DNA from: an uncultured Flavobacteriaceae bacterium
Lineage (GTDB): Bacteria > Bacteroidota > Bacteroidia > Flavobacteriales > Flavobacteriaceae
DNA: 64,000 bases
Assembly: GCA_947494565.1 (NCBI GenBank)
Contig: CANLVG010000003.1
Coordinates: 62,001 to 126,000 of the forward strand
Reading direction: 5' to 3'
In this document: positions 45,436-54,497 of the stretch, piece by piece
How positions within the stretch are numbered: position 1 is the stretch's first letter
How the letters are laid out: each line of letters begins with the position of its first letter
The notes under the pieces: generated by a model
Seen by the model: only the letters and a program-made list of their open reading frames with translations
Database searches by the model: none
What the model was told of the DNA's origin: nothing
Translations under genes and position numbers: made by a program

Positions 45436-46611
45436 ATGAGAAAAAATACACAAACTTTGCTTGTGTTGCTATGCTTGGTAGTACACTTTTCCAATGCCCA
45501 AGAAGTACCACAATTAACTTCAAAAGACAGTATCGTTCAAAGCTCTTGGATGGTGGGTCTCGGATATAACTTCGTCGATGATTCCGGTGATATGCTTCAA
45601 GACTTATTCGCGGTGAATTCGGAATGGAATGCACTTGCTTATCCCAATAGGGTAAGTATCGGGCGCTATTTCAAGAGCGGTATCGGAGTAGAAGCCATAG
45701 GTACGTATAACAAATACAAGGTAGGGAAGATTATCGATGGTAAGGTGAACCAAACAGAATCGGACTATTTTGCCATTGACAGTAGAGTTACCTATGACCT
45801 GAATAAATTAATAGGTGAAACCGCTTGGTTTGACCCGTATTTAGGGGGTGGGCTTGGTTATACAGATGCCAATAATACCGGAAGAACCACTTATAATGCC
45901 GTTATCGGTTTCCGTACCTGGTTTTCGGACCGATGGGGGTTGGATTTCAACTCTTCAGGAAAATGGCGAACCGGCGATTCAGGAACCAACCATATTCAGC
46001 ATGCCGCTGGGGTAGTATATCAATTTGGTATTGAGAAAGAACTATCGAAGAAGGGGTTGAAAAAACTGGCCCTAATAGAAGCCCTTGAGGCCGAGAAGAA
46101 GCGTGTGAACGATTCTATAGCGAATGTTGAACGCGAAAGGGAAGCAGCTGAGTTGGCTGAACGTTTAGCTAGAGAAAAGGAAGCTGCCCAACTAGCGGCT
46201 GCAGAGCAGGCGCGATTGGACGCGGAGCAGAAACGTAAGCAGGATTTAAGGGATAGAATCGATGCCCTTGGCCATGTATACTTTGATTTGAATTCATCTT
46301 ATATCAACCAACGTTCAAAGGGAATCTTGGATGCCTTGACCGTTATCCTTGATGAGAACCCCGATGTGAAGCTTAGGGTGACCTCACATACTGATTCGAG
46401 GGGGAAATCAACGTATAACAAATGGTTGTCCGAAAGGCGGGTAAAACGAACAGTAGAGTTCTTAGTTGCGGCAGGAATCGAGGAGGAACGCCTCGAAGCT
46501 GAAGCCTTCGGAGAGGACAATCTATTGAACGAATGTAATGACGATACCTATTGCCCCGAAGAAAAACATCAAATTAATAGAAGGTCGGAATTCATTATTA
46601 CGAGTTTCTAA
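45436..46611 (+). CDS. OmpA family outer-membrane protein
   Basis: A 391-residue protein. A signal peptide ends at about Ala21. An N-terminal beta-barrel-like part (WMVGLGYNFVDDSGD, DPYLGGGLGYTDANN, AVIGFRTWFSDRWGLDF) is followed by a charged helix at about 215-275 rich in Glu, Lys and Ala. The C-terminal OmpA/MotB domain shows YFDLNSSYINQRSKGILDAL, THTDSRG-like TSHTDSRGKSTYN and NRRSEFI, the peptidoglycan-binding residues. It would tie the outer membrane to the cell wall. It stands alone between its own promoter and a terminator. Confidence 0.92.
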   Translation: MRKNTQTLLVLLCLVVHFSNAQEVPQLTSKDSIVQSSWMVGLGYNFVDDSGDMLQDLFAVNSEWNALAYPNRVSIGRYFKSGIGVEAIGTYNKYKVGKIIDGKVNQTESDYFAIDSRVTYDLNKLIGETAWFDPYLGGGLGYTDANNTGRTTYNAVIGFRTWFSDRWGLDFNSSGKWRTGDSGTNHIQHAAGVVYQFGIEKELSKKGLKKLALIEALEAEKKRVNDSIANVEREREAAELAERLAREKEAAQLAAAEQARLDAEQKRKQDLRDRIDALGHVYFDLNSSYINQRSKGILDALTVILDENPDVKLRVTSHTDSRGKSTYNKWLSERRVKRTVEFLVAAGIEEERLEAEAFGEDNLLNECNDDTYCPEEKHQINRRSEFIITSF

Positions 46612-46634
46612 AATTCCAATAAATTATTCGTTTG

Positions 46635-46662
46635 ACACCTCATTGCAATTGCGATGAGGTGT
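46635..46662 (+). terminator. Terminator between ompA-like gene and HAD gene (possibly shared)
   Basis: ACACCTCAT and ATGAGGTGT form a 9-bp stem, continued by a T-G wobble and GCA/TGC around an AT loop. A T-rich tract follows on the plus strand. The HAD gene on the minus strand ends at the next base, so the hairpin may work for both convergent transcripts. Confidence 0.7.
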
Positions 46663-47319
46663 TTATTTTATAGAGAGGTCCTTAATTGAATAAATAAGGT
46701 CATACGGCCAATGTACATCTTCGAGATACCTATAGGCATTGCTATGAATATTGAGTCCATTATCGATCAGGCCTATGGTTTTCCAGCCAATTTTGTTGGG
46801 AGTGACGAAATCTTTTTTGATATTGTCACCGATGTAGTAATTCACGTTGCAAGCCAATTCGTTCTCTATGAGTCGATAGTTTTCCTCACTTGGTTTTTCG
46901 GTGCCGATTTCTCCTGAAATCACGACGAAATCAATAAGGGTATCGATTTTTAAGGCCTTTATCTTGTTTCTTTGAGTATTCGAACGCCCATCCGTAATAA
47001 TACCTAATCTGCCTTTCTTTGACTTAATGGCTTTGAGAAGTTCAATAACCCCATCAAAGGGGGCTATATCAGGAATATGATTGCGATAGAATTCAAGAAG
47101 TTCGGTTATCGGGATGCCGTACCTTTCAGCAACGTATTCAAATACGTTTTCTTTATTGCGATACCTTGATAAAAGGTCAGAAAACAGTTGATGCGAAGAC
47201 TCAGGCTCTAATTTTTGAGCCAGTTCCTTATAGGCCGATTTTAAATAATCAAGTTCATTGTAAAGAGTGTCGTCAAGGTCAAAGACGATGGCCGTATTCG
47301 AGTCAACCAGTATATCCAT
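46663..47319 (-). CDS. HAD-family hydrolase (phosphatase)
   Basis: A 218-residue haloacid-dehalogenase-fold phosphatase. Motif I is FDLDDTLY (Asp14, Asp16). Motif II is at LGIITDGRS (Thr), and the C-terminal motif IV is NVNYYIGDNIKKDF. The cap is of the C1 type seen in phosphoglycolate-like and 5'-nucleotidase-like enzymes. It overlaps the upstream ATP-grasp gene by 17 bases, so the two are co-translated partners at the far end of the polysaccharide cluster. The substrate could be a sugar or nucleotide phosphate; it cannot be fixed from sequence. Confidence 0.85.
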   Translation of the reverse strand: MDILVDSNTAIVFDLDDTLYNELDYLKSAYKELAQKLEPESSHQLFSDLLSRYRNKENVFEYVAERYGIPITELLEFYRNHIPDIAPFDGVIELLKAIKSKKGRLGIITDGRSNTQRNKIKALKIDTLIDFVVISGEIGTEKPSEENYRLIENELACNVNYYIGDNIKKDFVTPNKIGWKTIGLIDNGLNIHSNAYRYLEDVHWPYDLIYSIKDLSIK

Positions 47320-48274
47320 GCACTAAAATTTCGTCATCGTACCGTATCATTAACAGCTTATCTTCCCAACAATCAAATTTATCAGGGGTGCTTTCCATTA
47401 AGAAATACTCTTGAATGATCCATTTTGGGAAATTTGCACCTGCGAGATAGGAAAGTGGATACCCTCCACCGAATCGTGGATTAATTTCTATGGCGTAGAT
47501 TTTTGTGTCGTCATTTTTGTGTTTGAAGAACTGTGCGGTCAAACATCCGACGGCACCGTCGATATGACCGAGATGTTGCTTGATATACCCTACTAGCGTA
47601 TTGTTATCGGTCAATGCTTTGTATACTTCACCATCTCTAACCTCTAACCGTTTTCTCGGCACGGCACATTTCAATTGATTATCCTTGCCGAAATAGAGAT
47701 CACAGGTGAATTCTTCATAGAAGTCGTGATCTAAATATTCTAGGAACATCAGTTTCTCATTCTCAAAATGATAATCCGTGAGGTCTTCTTTGGTTCTGAT
47801 TAAATAAGTATCCACACTTCGGCTACCATCACAGGGCTTTATAAACATCGGTAGTTTATAGTCCTTCTTATCGTACTCTTTCGCTACTGCGACGCCTTTG
47901 GACTCAAAAAAACGATGGATTTCTCTTTTGTCACGGCATTTTTTCACGAATTCTGGAGTAGCGACCAAGGCGGTAATCCCATTATCTTCTAGCAGATGTT
48001 TGTTTTCCGCCAAAAGGAGTAATTCGGTATCGATTGTGGGTACGATAAGTCGGATGCCTTCCTTTTTGCATTTGGCCATTAACTCATCGAGATAGTCAGG
48101 TTTATCCAATCTGGGTAAACCGAAATGGTCGTCGGCGACCTGACAGGCTGCCGATAGTTCTGGTTTGGCGTCGGCGGCAAAAACTTTTGCCTCTGGGTAA
48201 AGCGTTTTTAGTTCTTTTTGGAAAGCTCGAACAAGGGAAACGCGTCTGCCGGCCGAGCTTATTAAAATATTCAT
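47303..48274 (-). CDS. ATP-grasp ligase (carbamoyl-phosphate-synthase-like fold)
   Basis: A 323-residue protein. The N-terminal pre-ATP-grasp domain begins MNILISSAGRRVSLVRAF. The ATP-grasp core lies at about 110-300, with LPMFIKPCDGSRS, EYLDHDFYEEFTCDLYFG and the metal-binding EINPRFGGGYP. Enzymes of this type form amide or ester bonds using ATP, often adding an amino acid. It overlaps the HAD gene by 17 bases and lies in a glycosyltransferase cluster, so modification of a sugar nucleotide or polysaccharide with an amino acid is a fair but untested guess. Confidence 0.85.
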   Translation of the reverse strand: MNILISSAGRRVSLVRAFQKELKTLYPEAKVFAADAKPELSAACQVADDHFGLPRLDKPDYLDELMAKCKKEGIRLIVPTIDTELLLLAENKHLLEDNGITALVATPEFVKKCRDKREIHRFFESKGVAVAKEYDKKDYKLPMFIKPCDGSRSVDTYLIRTKEDLTDYHFENEKLMFLEYLDHDFYEEFTCDLYFGKDNQLKCAVPRKRLEVRDGEVYKALTDNNTLVGYIKQHLGHIDGAVGCLTAQFFKHKNDDTKIYAIEINPRFGGGYPLSYLAGANFPKWIIQEYFLMESTPDKFDCWEDKLLMIRYDDEILVHGYTG

Positions 48275-48499
48275 ATTCTAGTTTAACTTTAACAAAGTTA
48301 ACATATTAAATTACTTTTGAAGATAAAGGTGTAGAAGAGGTGGGTTTTTTTCAGGTTTTGATAATCGAATCAAATAAATTTCAGAAAGGCTTGTTCGTTC
48401 ATTACGGATGAACCAAATGCCTACTGCACAAAAATCTATCTGATAGTTTAGTTGGTTTGCGTGAGAATAACAGAAACACAAGAGTAGGGGATACTGCGT
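48275..48499. other. Intergenic region between ATP-grasp and GT2 genes
   Basis: This 225-base gap breaks the otherwise tight minus-strand gene run. Apart from the inverted repeat and -7 element near its left end, I see no gene, and no good terminator for the GT2 gene. It probably marks a transcription unit boundary. Confidence 0.45.
48283..48301 (-). promoter_or_regulatory. Inverted repeat overlapping the promoter of the ATP-grasp gene
   Basis: TTAACTTT and AAAGTTAA are perfect 8-base arms around AAC, 9 bases upstream of the ATG. On the minus strand, TAACTTTG (48293-48300) inside it matches the -7 consensus TAnnTTTG exactly. The overlap would let a bound dimeric regulator control the start of ATP-grasp and HAD transcription, but no -33 element is seen. 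Confidence 0.4.
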
Positions 48500-49516
48500 T
48501 TATCTAAACACGTTTCGTAGGCTAAGAAATGCCAAGAACAGCCCCTTTCTATTTAGTATAGGAACCAATATTTTGTATATCGTTTTATTGTAGTCTTTTC
48601 CTAAGAATTTTTTTAGAGGGTAAACTTGAATGTCTTCAAATCTTTTGATAGTAGCCGTCACTTCTTTTCGTGGCAATCCATATCGGATACTTTTAATCAA
48701 TTGGAAAAAAGCGAAAGACTGTTGACGTGCTTCTATTCGCTCGAGGCAGTCACCGATTCTTGGATGTTCATTGGTTCGAAGTTCCTTGATCTGCTCATTG
48801 AACTCAAACACATTTCGCTCATAATCACCTAATAAACGCCTGACATGGTCAATGTTCGTCTTTCTCATAATTGAGTTTGGCCTCATATAATAGCGATAGA
48901 AGTCCAATGGAATATGTGCTACCCGGTTTGCCGCCACCAATAATTTTGAGGTGAAATTCGCATCCTCGACAAGCCTTCCCTCAGGAAATACGAGTTTTGT
49001 CCTTCTAAGAAATTCCGTATTAATAAAATACCACCAGGCATTGTTTAGATAATAGTGATCCGCTATGAAGGCAATACCATCACTTGTTTTAGGGTTGCTT
49101 GTGGTGATATCGGAATGATTCGATGATTCCTTTATATCTAGACTTCCCGTTTCTAAAACCCCGACCCCCAAAAAATCAAGCTGTAGTTTCTCTAAAATAG
49201 AAATAATTAGACCCAAGGTGTTTCGCGCTATATAGTCGTCAGAGTCAATAAAATAAGTGTATTTTCCTTTGGCCAAAGGTATTCCCGTATTGCGTGCTCC
49301 GCTGAGTCCTTTATTTTCTTGATTGACAAGGGTGACATTCTCGTACCTCTCGGTGTAAGTTGCCACAATTTCAGCACTTCGGTCGGTGGCGCCGTCGTTG
49401 ATCACCAATATTTCATAATCTTCTTTTGAAATATCTTGGTCCAATAAACTGTCAAGGCAATTTCCGATGAACTGCTCTACGTTATAGGTCGGTACTATGA
49501 TACTTAGTAGACACAT
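48500..49516 (-). CDS. Glycosyltransferase family 2
   Basis: A 338-residue GT-A fold enzyme. The start MCLLSIIVPTYNVEQFIGNCLDSLLDQ is typical. The nucleotide-sugar site has VINDGATDRS, and the metal-binding DSDD lies at 91-94 (FIDSDDYI). The C-terminal half is helical and variable, as is usual for acceptor specificity. It adds one sugar during assembly of the surface polysaccharide. The sugar cannot be predicted. Gaps of 117 bases upstream and 225 bases downstream set it slightly apart from its neighbours. Confidence 0.92.
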   Translation of the reverse strand: MCLLSIIVPTYNVEQFIGNCLDSLLDQDISKEDYEILVINDGATDRSAEIVATYTERYENVTLVNQENKGLSGARNTGIPLAKGKYTYFIDSDDYIARNTLGLIISILEKLQLDFLGVGVLETGSLDIKESSNHSDITTSNPKTSDGIAFIADHYYLNNAWWYFINTEFLRRTKLVFPEGRLVEDANFTSKLLVAANRVAHIPLDFYRYYMRPNSIMRKTNIDHVRRLLGDYERNVFEFNEQIKELRTNEHPRIGDCLERIEARQQSFAFFQLIKSIRYGLPRKEVTATIKRFEDIQVYPLKKFLGKDYNKTIYKILVPILNRKGLFLAFLSLRNVFR

Positions 49517-49633
49517 GCTTTTCTATTAATCTTGAATAACCGTTGCTTTTAAACCTACCCGTGTCAACGACCGGGAAATGCACTTCAGTTTGACTTGGCC
49601 CCCTAATCTACATTTTAATAGATGCCCCATTTC

Positions 49634-50494
49634 TTATAAAGCATCGATTTCAATGTTTTTCGCTACGTGATTATCGATCAAATCCATTATTTTTTCATCT
49701 ACCTTATAATCGAACTTTCTTGCAAAAAACTTATTCGAGTACACCAGTCTATCAAAATGCGCCGATTCTATGATTTTTGGATTATTTGACTGACTGAACC
49801 AATCGATGTACCAAAAATTATTATTAACTATTCTTTCTTTGAATGAAGAGTTCATGAGAATGGTTTGAAAAAACTGTTCGTCCGGACAATGCACATATTT
49901 GTGAAAGTGCACAAAATCGGGATTTTCGATACAGAATTCGCTCACATAGTCAATGGCTGACTTTGTCAACATAAACCATGCCCCTCCACCATAGAGGTTC
50001 TCGAATTTTGGGTAGCGACGTTTCGGAAGGGGCAGTTGACGCATTAATCTACCTAACTTCTGCCTAAACGGGCTTAAATGTGTAAAGTGGTACTTCTCGT
50101 AGCGCACTTGCCAATTGAGTCCTTTCGACGAAATCTCTTCCCATTCTATGAATTCTTTTCCTGAATTCTTTTCCAAAAATGAGATGATTTGTCGAACGGG
50201 TCTCAGAACATAATCTTGCCCGCTCATAAAAATCAAATAATCGTATACTTTGGACTTGATTTCAGCAAAGGAATTTAGCATCCCTTGTACTTGACTGATA
50301 TTCGACCAGTATATAGGCACACGATTTTCGATAAAGGTTACATGTTGGCCTAGTATCTTTTCGAATGGCTCAATATTCGTTTTTGAATCGATATTTACAT
50401 AGATATCAATAGTATCGAAAGCGTAAAACGGTCGCAACATCCGGTCTATTTGCTCCGGATATTTATGTGCCTGTACTAGAACTACTAGGTTCAT
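49634..50494 (-). CDS. Core-2/I-branching type glycosyltransferase (GT14-like)
   Basis: A 286-residue protein. The N-terminus MNLVVLVQAHKYPEQIDRML, then VNIDSKT, FMSGQDYVLRP and NLYGGGAWFMLTKSAIDYV, and the late CPDEQFFQTILMNS segment, match the bacterial members of the Branch (beta-1,6-N-acetylglucosaminyltransferase/xylosyltransferase) family. It would add a branching sugar to the polysaccharide. It lies between the initiating sugar transferase and the GT2 gene. Confidence 0.85.
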   Translation of the reverse strand: MNLVVLVQAHKYPEQIDRMLRPFYAFDTIDIYVNIDSKTNIEPFEKILGQHVTFIENRVPIYWSNISQVQGMLNSFAEIKSKVYDYLIFMSGQDYVLRPVRQIISFLEKNSGKEFIEWEEISSKGLNWQVRYEKYHFTHLSPFRQKLGRLMRQLPLPKRRYPKFENLYGGGAWFMLTKSAIDYVSEFCIENPDFVHFHKYVHCPDEQFFQTILMNSSFKERIVNNNFWYIDWFSQSNNPKIIESAHFDRLVYSNKFFARKFDYKVDEKIMDLIDNHVAKNIEIDAL

Positions 50495-50646
50495 TTTTTA
50501 GTTTTTTATAATTGGATGGTGGAAGTCTACGGGAGTGTTATTTTAAACTTCGCTCTAAATTACCTGAACTATTGCTTATATCACATTTTTTAAGTTGAAA
50601 ACCTTGTTTTGTCGACCATAGTGTAATAAGTCGTATTTGTCGGTGC

Positions 50647-51246
50647 TCAATTATGACCAGTGAAACGTTCACCAGTAGCTCCAGTGTTCGAACCGACACC
50701 CTCTGATTTGACGACCTTTAGAATCGTTTTCCAGATTATTTTTAAATCCAACAAGAAACCCATATGCTCCACATACCAAATGTCGTATTCGAATTTTTTC
50801 TTCCAAGAAATCGCATTTCTTCCGTTTACCTGGGCCCAACCTGTAATACCGGGTCTTACCGCATGCCTTTTTCGTTGTTCTTCAGTATACAAATCGAGAT
50901 AGTCGACTAGCAGCGGTCTTGGTCCTATAATACTCATGTCACCTTTGAGCACATTCCACAACTGAGGTAACTCATCTACGGAAGACTTTCTTACGAAGTG
51001 TCCGAAGGCAGTGATTCTTTGCTCATCCGGTAAAAGTTCTCCGTTCGCGTCTTTTTTATCGTTCATTGATTTGAATTTCACGATACTGAAAACTTTTTCG
51101 TTTTTTCCAGGCCGTTTCTGAACGAAAAATGCTTTTCCTTGGGTACTTAAAACTAAATAAGTAACAACAATTAGCGGGCTTGACAATATCAAGACAATAG
51201 AAGCCACCAAAATATCGATTATGCGCTTTAGAAAAAGTTTATACAT
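50647..51246 (-). CDS. Initiating sugar transferase (phosphoglycosyl transferase, PglC/WbaP-C type)
   Basis: A 199-residue monotopic enzyme that moves a sugar phosphate onto undecaprenyl phosphate, the first step of repeat-unit assembly. One N-terminal re-entrant helix (about 9-31) is followed by KFKSMND, the Asp91-Glu92 catalytic pair in SVDELPQLWNVL, then GDMSIIGPRPLL and VRPGITGWAQVNGRN. It is the short form lacking the large N-terminal domain of WbaP and WcaJ. Its presence says the cluster makes a lipid-linked repeat unit. Gaps of 78 and 152 bases flank it. Confidence 0.94.
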   Translation of the reverse strand: MYKLFLKRIIDILVASIVLILSSPLIVVTYLVLSTQGKAFFVQKRPGKNEKVFSIVKFKSMNDKKDANGELLPDEQRITAFGHFVRKSSVDELPQLWNVLKGDMSIIGPRPLLVDYLDLYTEEQRKRHAVRPGITGWAQVNGRNAISWKKKFEYDIWYVEHMGFLLDLKIIWKTILKVVKSEGVGSNTGATGERFTGHN

Positions 51247-51324
51247 GATAACATATTGATTTCATATCTGCGGTGGTTCGTTCTTGATTTAAGTTCATTG
51301 TTCTATTCCTATTGAATAGCAAGA

Positions 51325-52470
51325 TTATTTTTTTTTGAGATACTCTTTTAGTGTACCGTCCCACACGATTTGTTGCTGGTATTTTTTCGAAATGATACCT
51401 CTAATAGATTCGTTGGATTCCTGGTATACTTCTTTGTTTTTCAGGCAATTGGACATCGCTTCTTTCAAAGCTTCCGTATTTTGTATAGGCACTATTTCTC
51501 CATTGACCCCACTCTCTATTATTTCGTTTGAACCATTGATATCGGTAACGATACTAAATTTTCCCATAGCGCCACATTGTAATACAACATTTGGAAAACC
51601 TTCGCGGTAGCTAGGGAAAACAAAAACATTGCAAATGGCGAAATAAGGCCTAACATCGTGTTGAAATCCGGTTTCAATAACGTTAACGTTAGTTTTAATA
51701 GCTTTCAATGTCGCCGCGGGCAAAGGATCATGTTTGTTTTCATAAGGTCCTACTAAAACCAACTTTATATCTGAACGGGAGCGGCTCAATTCAGAAAAGG
51801 CGTCTAAAAGTTCGGTGATTCCTTTTTCCGAAACCAATCTGCCCACAAAAAGAAACACAAAGTCGTCTGCTGCTATGTTCAATTCATCTCTCTTGGCATT
51901 TATGGCAGTACGATCAAAGCGATCTGGATTAAAATGGGCAACGTCAATGCCATTAACATTCCCATTTGAAATAATCTTAAGCGGTTTTTTAGTGATTTTA
52001 TAGTTCAACAGGTCATTTTTGACCCCTTGCCCCTCTGGGTATAGGTCTGTAGCACAGAAGCAGATGATACGATTGAAAAATATCAGTAACCTCCTCATCA
52101 GTCCCGTTCTTGACGGAAAAACCAATCCTGTAAAGGTGTGTGCCCTGTTTGGCACACCGGCAAAATAGGCCGCAAGCATACTCAGAAGACCTGCCTTGGG
52201 GGTAATGGAGTGAACCATGAACGGTTTCTCTTTTCTGAATAGTCGATAGAGCTTATACAAGCTGTTAAGGTCTTGAACCGGACTTATTTTTCGTTCAATG
52301 CGCAAAGGGATTGTCTTAATGCCCTCGTCAATCGCTAGTTGCTTCGAACTTTCGATTCCCGAACCTACCCCGATAATCTCAAAATGAGTGTTGAGATAAT
52401 TGAGTTGACCCTTAAGAAGAATTCGCAAGGAATCAGAAAGAGCGGCGACCCTGATAATCTTATTTTTCAT
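51325..52470 (-). CDS. Glycosyltransferase family 4 (first copy)
   Basis: A 381-residue GT-B enzyme. The C-terminal donor site is clear: FLFVGRLVSEKGITELLDAF, then LVGPYENK and VFPSYREGFPNVVLQCGAMGK with the EGFPNV motif. The N-terminal part includes HSITPKAGLLSMLAAY, as in CapM/EpsD-like transferases. Its start overlaps the stop of the upstream GT4 gene by 4 bases (ATGA), so translation is coupled. Confidence 0.92.
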   Translation of the reverse strand: MKNKIIRVAALSDSLRILLKGQLNYLNTHFEIIGVGSGIESSKQLAIDEGIKTIPLRIERKISPVQDLNSLYKLYRLFRKEKPFMVHSITPKAGLLSMLAAYFAGVPNRAHTFTGLVFPSRTGLMRRLLIFFNRIICFCATDLYPEGQGVKNDLLNYKITKKPLKIISNGNVNGIDVAHFNPDRFDRTAINAKRDELNIAADDFVFLFVGRLVSEKGITELLDAFSELSRSRSDIKLVLVGPYENKHDPLPAATLKAIKTNVNVIETGFQHDVRPYFAICNVFVFPSYREGFPNVVLQCGAMGKFSIVTDINGSNEIIESGVNGEIVPIQNTEALKEAMSNCLKNKEVYQESNESIRGIISKKYQQQIVWDGTLKEYLKKK

Positions 52471-53570
52471 CTGGAATCACGGTATTTTCCATAAAGCCCC
52501 AGGTAACTTTTGGCCATGGTATCCAAATCATACTTTCGTGATCTTTCAATACAGTTTTTCACTGTGGTATTGTAGAAACTTTCATCTTTCAACAAGCGCT
52601 TGATAATATCGGCCAGTTGGTGGTCGTCATTTTTTTCGAATAAGATACCGGCGTTTTCGACCACTTCCGTAAGTCCTGGAACATCGGATGCGACAAAGGG
52701 ACGACCACTGGCCATACCTTCAACACTGGACAATGACAATCCTTCGTAATGGGAAGATAGCACAACCACATCGGAGGTTTTCAGCAGTCTAGGTACATCA
52801 TCCCTGATACCCAAAAAGGAAATTCGATCGGTCAACCCTAAAGAAGCGACTAGATTTTCACATTTTTGCCGTTCTTGCCCTTCACCTACCAAAAGAAGTT
52901 TTGCATCTGGAATGAGCTTCATTGCCCGTATTAGCGTACCTTGATTTTTTTGCGGACGAAATGCTGAAATTTGAATTATAAGTCGTTCCCCTTTGCCTAC
53001 CCCAAAATCCTTTTTTTCATAGGGTTCTGCGTTCGAAATTGCAGCTAGATTCACGCCATTGAAAATCAATTCTATGGGTACCTTCTTACTTGAGATATGA
53101 CGTTTCATATTTTCAAGTACCGTTTCTGAAATCGCAATATGACAATCGTACTTCTTGTACATGAAACGTTCGATAGGTTTGTAAAAAGCACTGCTCATTC
53201 TTCGATTATCGGTATTGTGTTCCGTATGAATGAAGACACTTTTCTTACTTGCATATTTCGACAAGGCGACCCAGTAAAAAGGAGGAAAGAGATGCGCGTG
53301 AATTACATCGTACTCATATCGTTTGAGATGCTTGGCAATTTTAAATACACATGACGGATGGTACATATTAGTGTCTGAACCCAGGGAAAAAATAGATATT
53401 TGCTTGTTTTTCTCCAATTGCCTGCTCAATGGGGTGTCATATGACTTCAATAACAAAATACTCACCTGATGCCCCTCTTCAATGAACTTTAAAGAAGTTT
53501 CTACAACTAACTTTTCTGCCCCTCCGGGAAGAAGAGAATTTATGACCTGTAAGATTTTAAGGGGTTTCAT
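52467..53570 (-). CDS. Glycosyltransferase family 4 (second copy)
   Basis: A 367-residue GT-B enzyme. The acceptor-domain loop is LLPGGAEKLVVETS. HTEHNTDN and GGAEK-type features are followed by the donor site LIQISAFRPQKNQGTLIRAM and SHYEGLSLSSVEGMASGRPFVASD. It follows the sulfotransferase genes by 12 bases and overlaps the next GT4 by 4, so it links sulfation and sugar-transfer genes in one run. Confidence 0.92.
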   Translation of the reverse strand: MKPLKILQVINSLLPGGAEKLVVETSLKFIEEGHQVSILLLKSYDTPLSRQLEKNKQISIFSLGSDTNMYHPSCVFKIAKHLKRYEYDVIHAHLFPPFYWVALSKYASKKSVFIHTEHNTDNRRMSSAFYKPIERFMYKKYDCHIAISETVLENMKRHISSKKVPIELIFNGVNLAAISNAEPYEKKDFGVGKGERLIIQISAFRPQKNQGTLIRAMKLIPDAKLLLVGEGQERQKCENLVASLGLTDRISFLGIRDDVPRLLKTSDVVVLSSHYEGLSLSSVEGMASGRPFVASDVPGLTEVVENAGILFEKNDDHQLADIIKRLLKDESFYNTTVKNCIERSRKYDLDTMAKSYLGLYGKYRDSR

Positions 53571-53582
53571 AGTGGAAAAACG

Positions 53583-54488
53583 CTAATTGCGTTGAGTTTC
53601 GTATTGGGTGCCTAGCGATACATCAGCATAAATGCTGTAAATGGTTTCTAAATCCTTGGAATCAAAATAATCCTCGTCCGTTTTGTTCTTATTGTAAATC
53701 TTGTTCTTTTTGAAATATTCAAAACATCTAGGGTCTTTTGAAAGATTGAGATGATTCAAAATAGAACCAATGGTTTCTTCTGGACTTTGAATGAAATCGG
53801 TATAACGCACATCTAAAACTTCAACACCGGTTTTTTCAATTTCCATATCGGTGATGTTGGAAACTTTTTTGGTTTGAAGTGCCGTAATAGCTACGCGATT
53901 ACCCACATTTCTTTCGGCAAACTGTTTTTCTTCATCCGAATAAACACCGGTCCACCAAAGCTTTGTAGCACCCAAATCCTCCCAAAAATCACTTTTGATC
54001 AATGAGCTTACTGTAGGTACCGGATTTCTGTGTATCCTGACGAATTGAGCATCAGGAAAAATACTTAGTAAATACTCGATTTTTGCCGGCCCGGTCAACT
54101 TAAAGGCCAATCTTTTTTTTCTTTGGTACCTGACTATTTTTTCAAAATAGTCCCTTGCTCTTTTTACCGTATCTTCTGAGGCGCGCTGCCCAATTAAAAA
54201 ATCTCTTCCGAAATCAAGCTCTTTTTCTAGATTTTGGGACCAAATCGTGTAGTTTTCACTGGATCTAAAGGCGTATTTATGTTGGCTATAGATTTCCCAA
54301 AACGGATTCTGAAACAGAAACCGCAAAAAGTTAATCGCTAATGATTTCGGAAAAATGTTGTGCCAATTTGAAGGAAACCCCAAATCCTTGTGGCGCATGG
54401 CAATGTTCGAGATAATGGTCGTACCAGAACGTGGGTTGCCAATAAAAATTATAGGCTTTTTTAAATAATCGCCAGATTTGGAGCTCAT
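53583..54488 (-). CDS. Sulfotransferase, second of a tandem pair
   Basis: A 301-residue PAPS-dependent sulfotransferase. The 5'-phosphosulfate loop is FIGNPRSGTT (residues 15-24). The 3'-phosphate site is FVRIHRNPVPTVSSLIKS (about 149-166) with Arg151 and Ser161. The C-terminal CFEYFKKNKIYN lies before the end. It is clearly a paralogue of the next gene upstream, with matching motifs along its whole length. No signal peptide, so it would act in the cytoplasm on a sugar nucleotide or lipid-linked intermediate (inferred). It follows its twin by 9 bases. Confidence 0.9.
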   Translation of the reverse strand: MSSKSGDYLKKPIIFIGNPRSGTTIISNIAMRHKDLGFPSNWHNIFPKSLAINFLRFLFQNPFWEIYSQHKYAFRSSENYTIWSQNLEKELDFGRDFLIGQRASEDTVKRARDYFEKIVRYQRKKRLAFKLTGPAKIEYLLSIFPDAQFVRIHRNPVPTVSSLIKSDFWEDLGATKLWWTGVYSDEEKQFAERNVGNRVAITALQTKKVSNITDMEIEKTGVEVLDVRYTDFIQSPEETIGSILNHLNLSKDPRCFEYFKKNKIYNKNKTDEDYFDSKDLETIYSIYADVSLGTQYETQRN

Positions 54489-54497
54489 AAAAGTATT

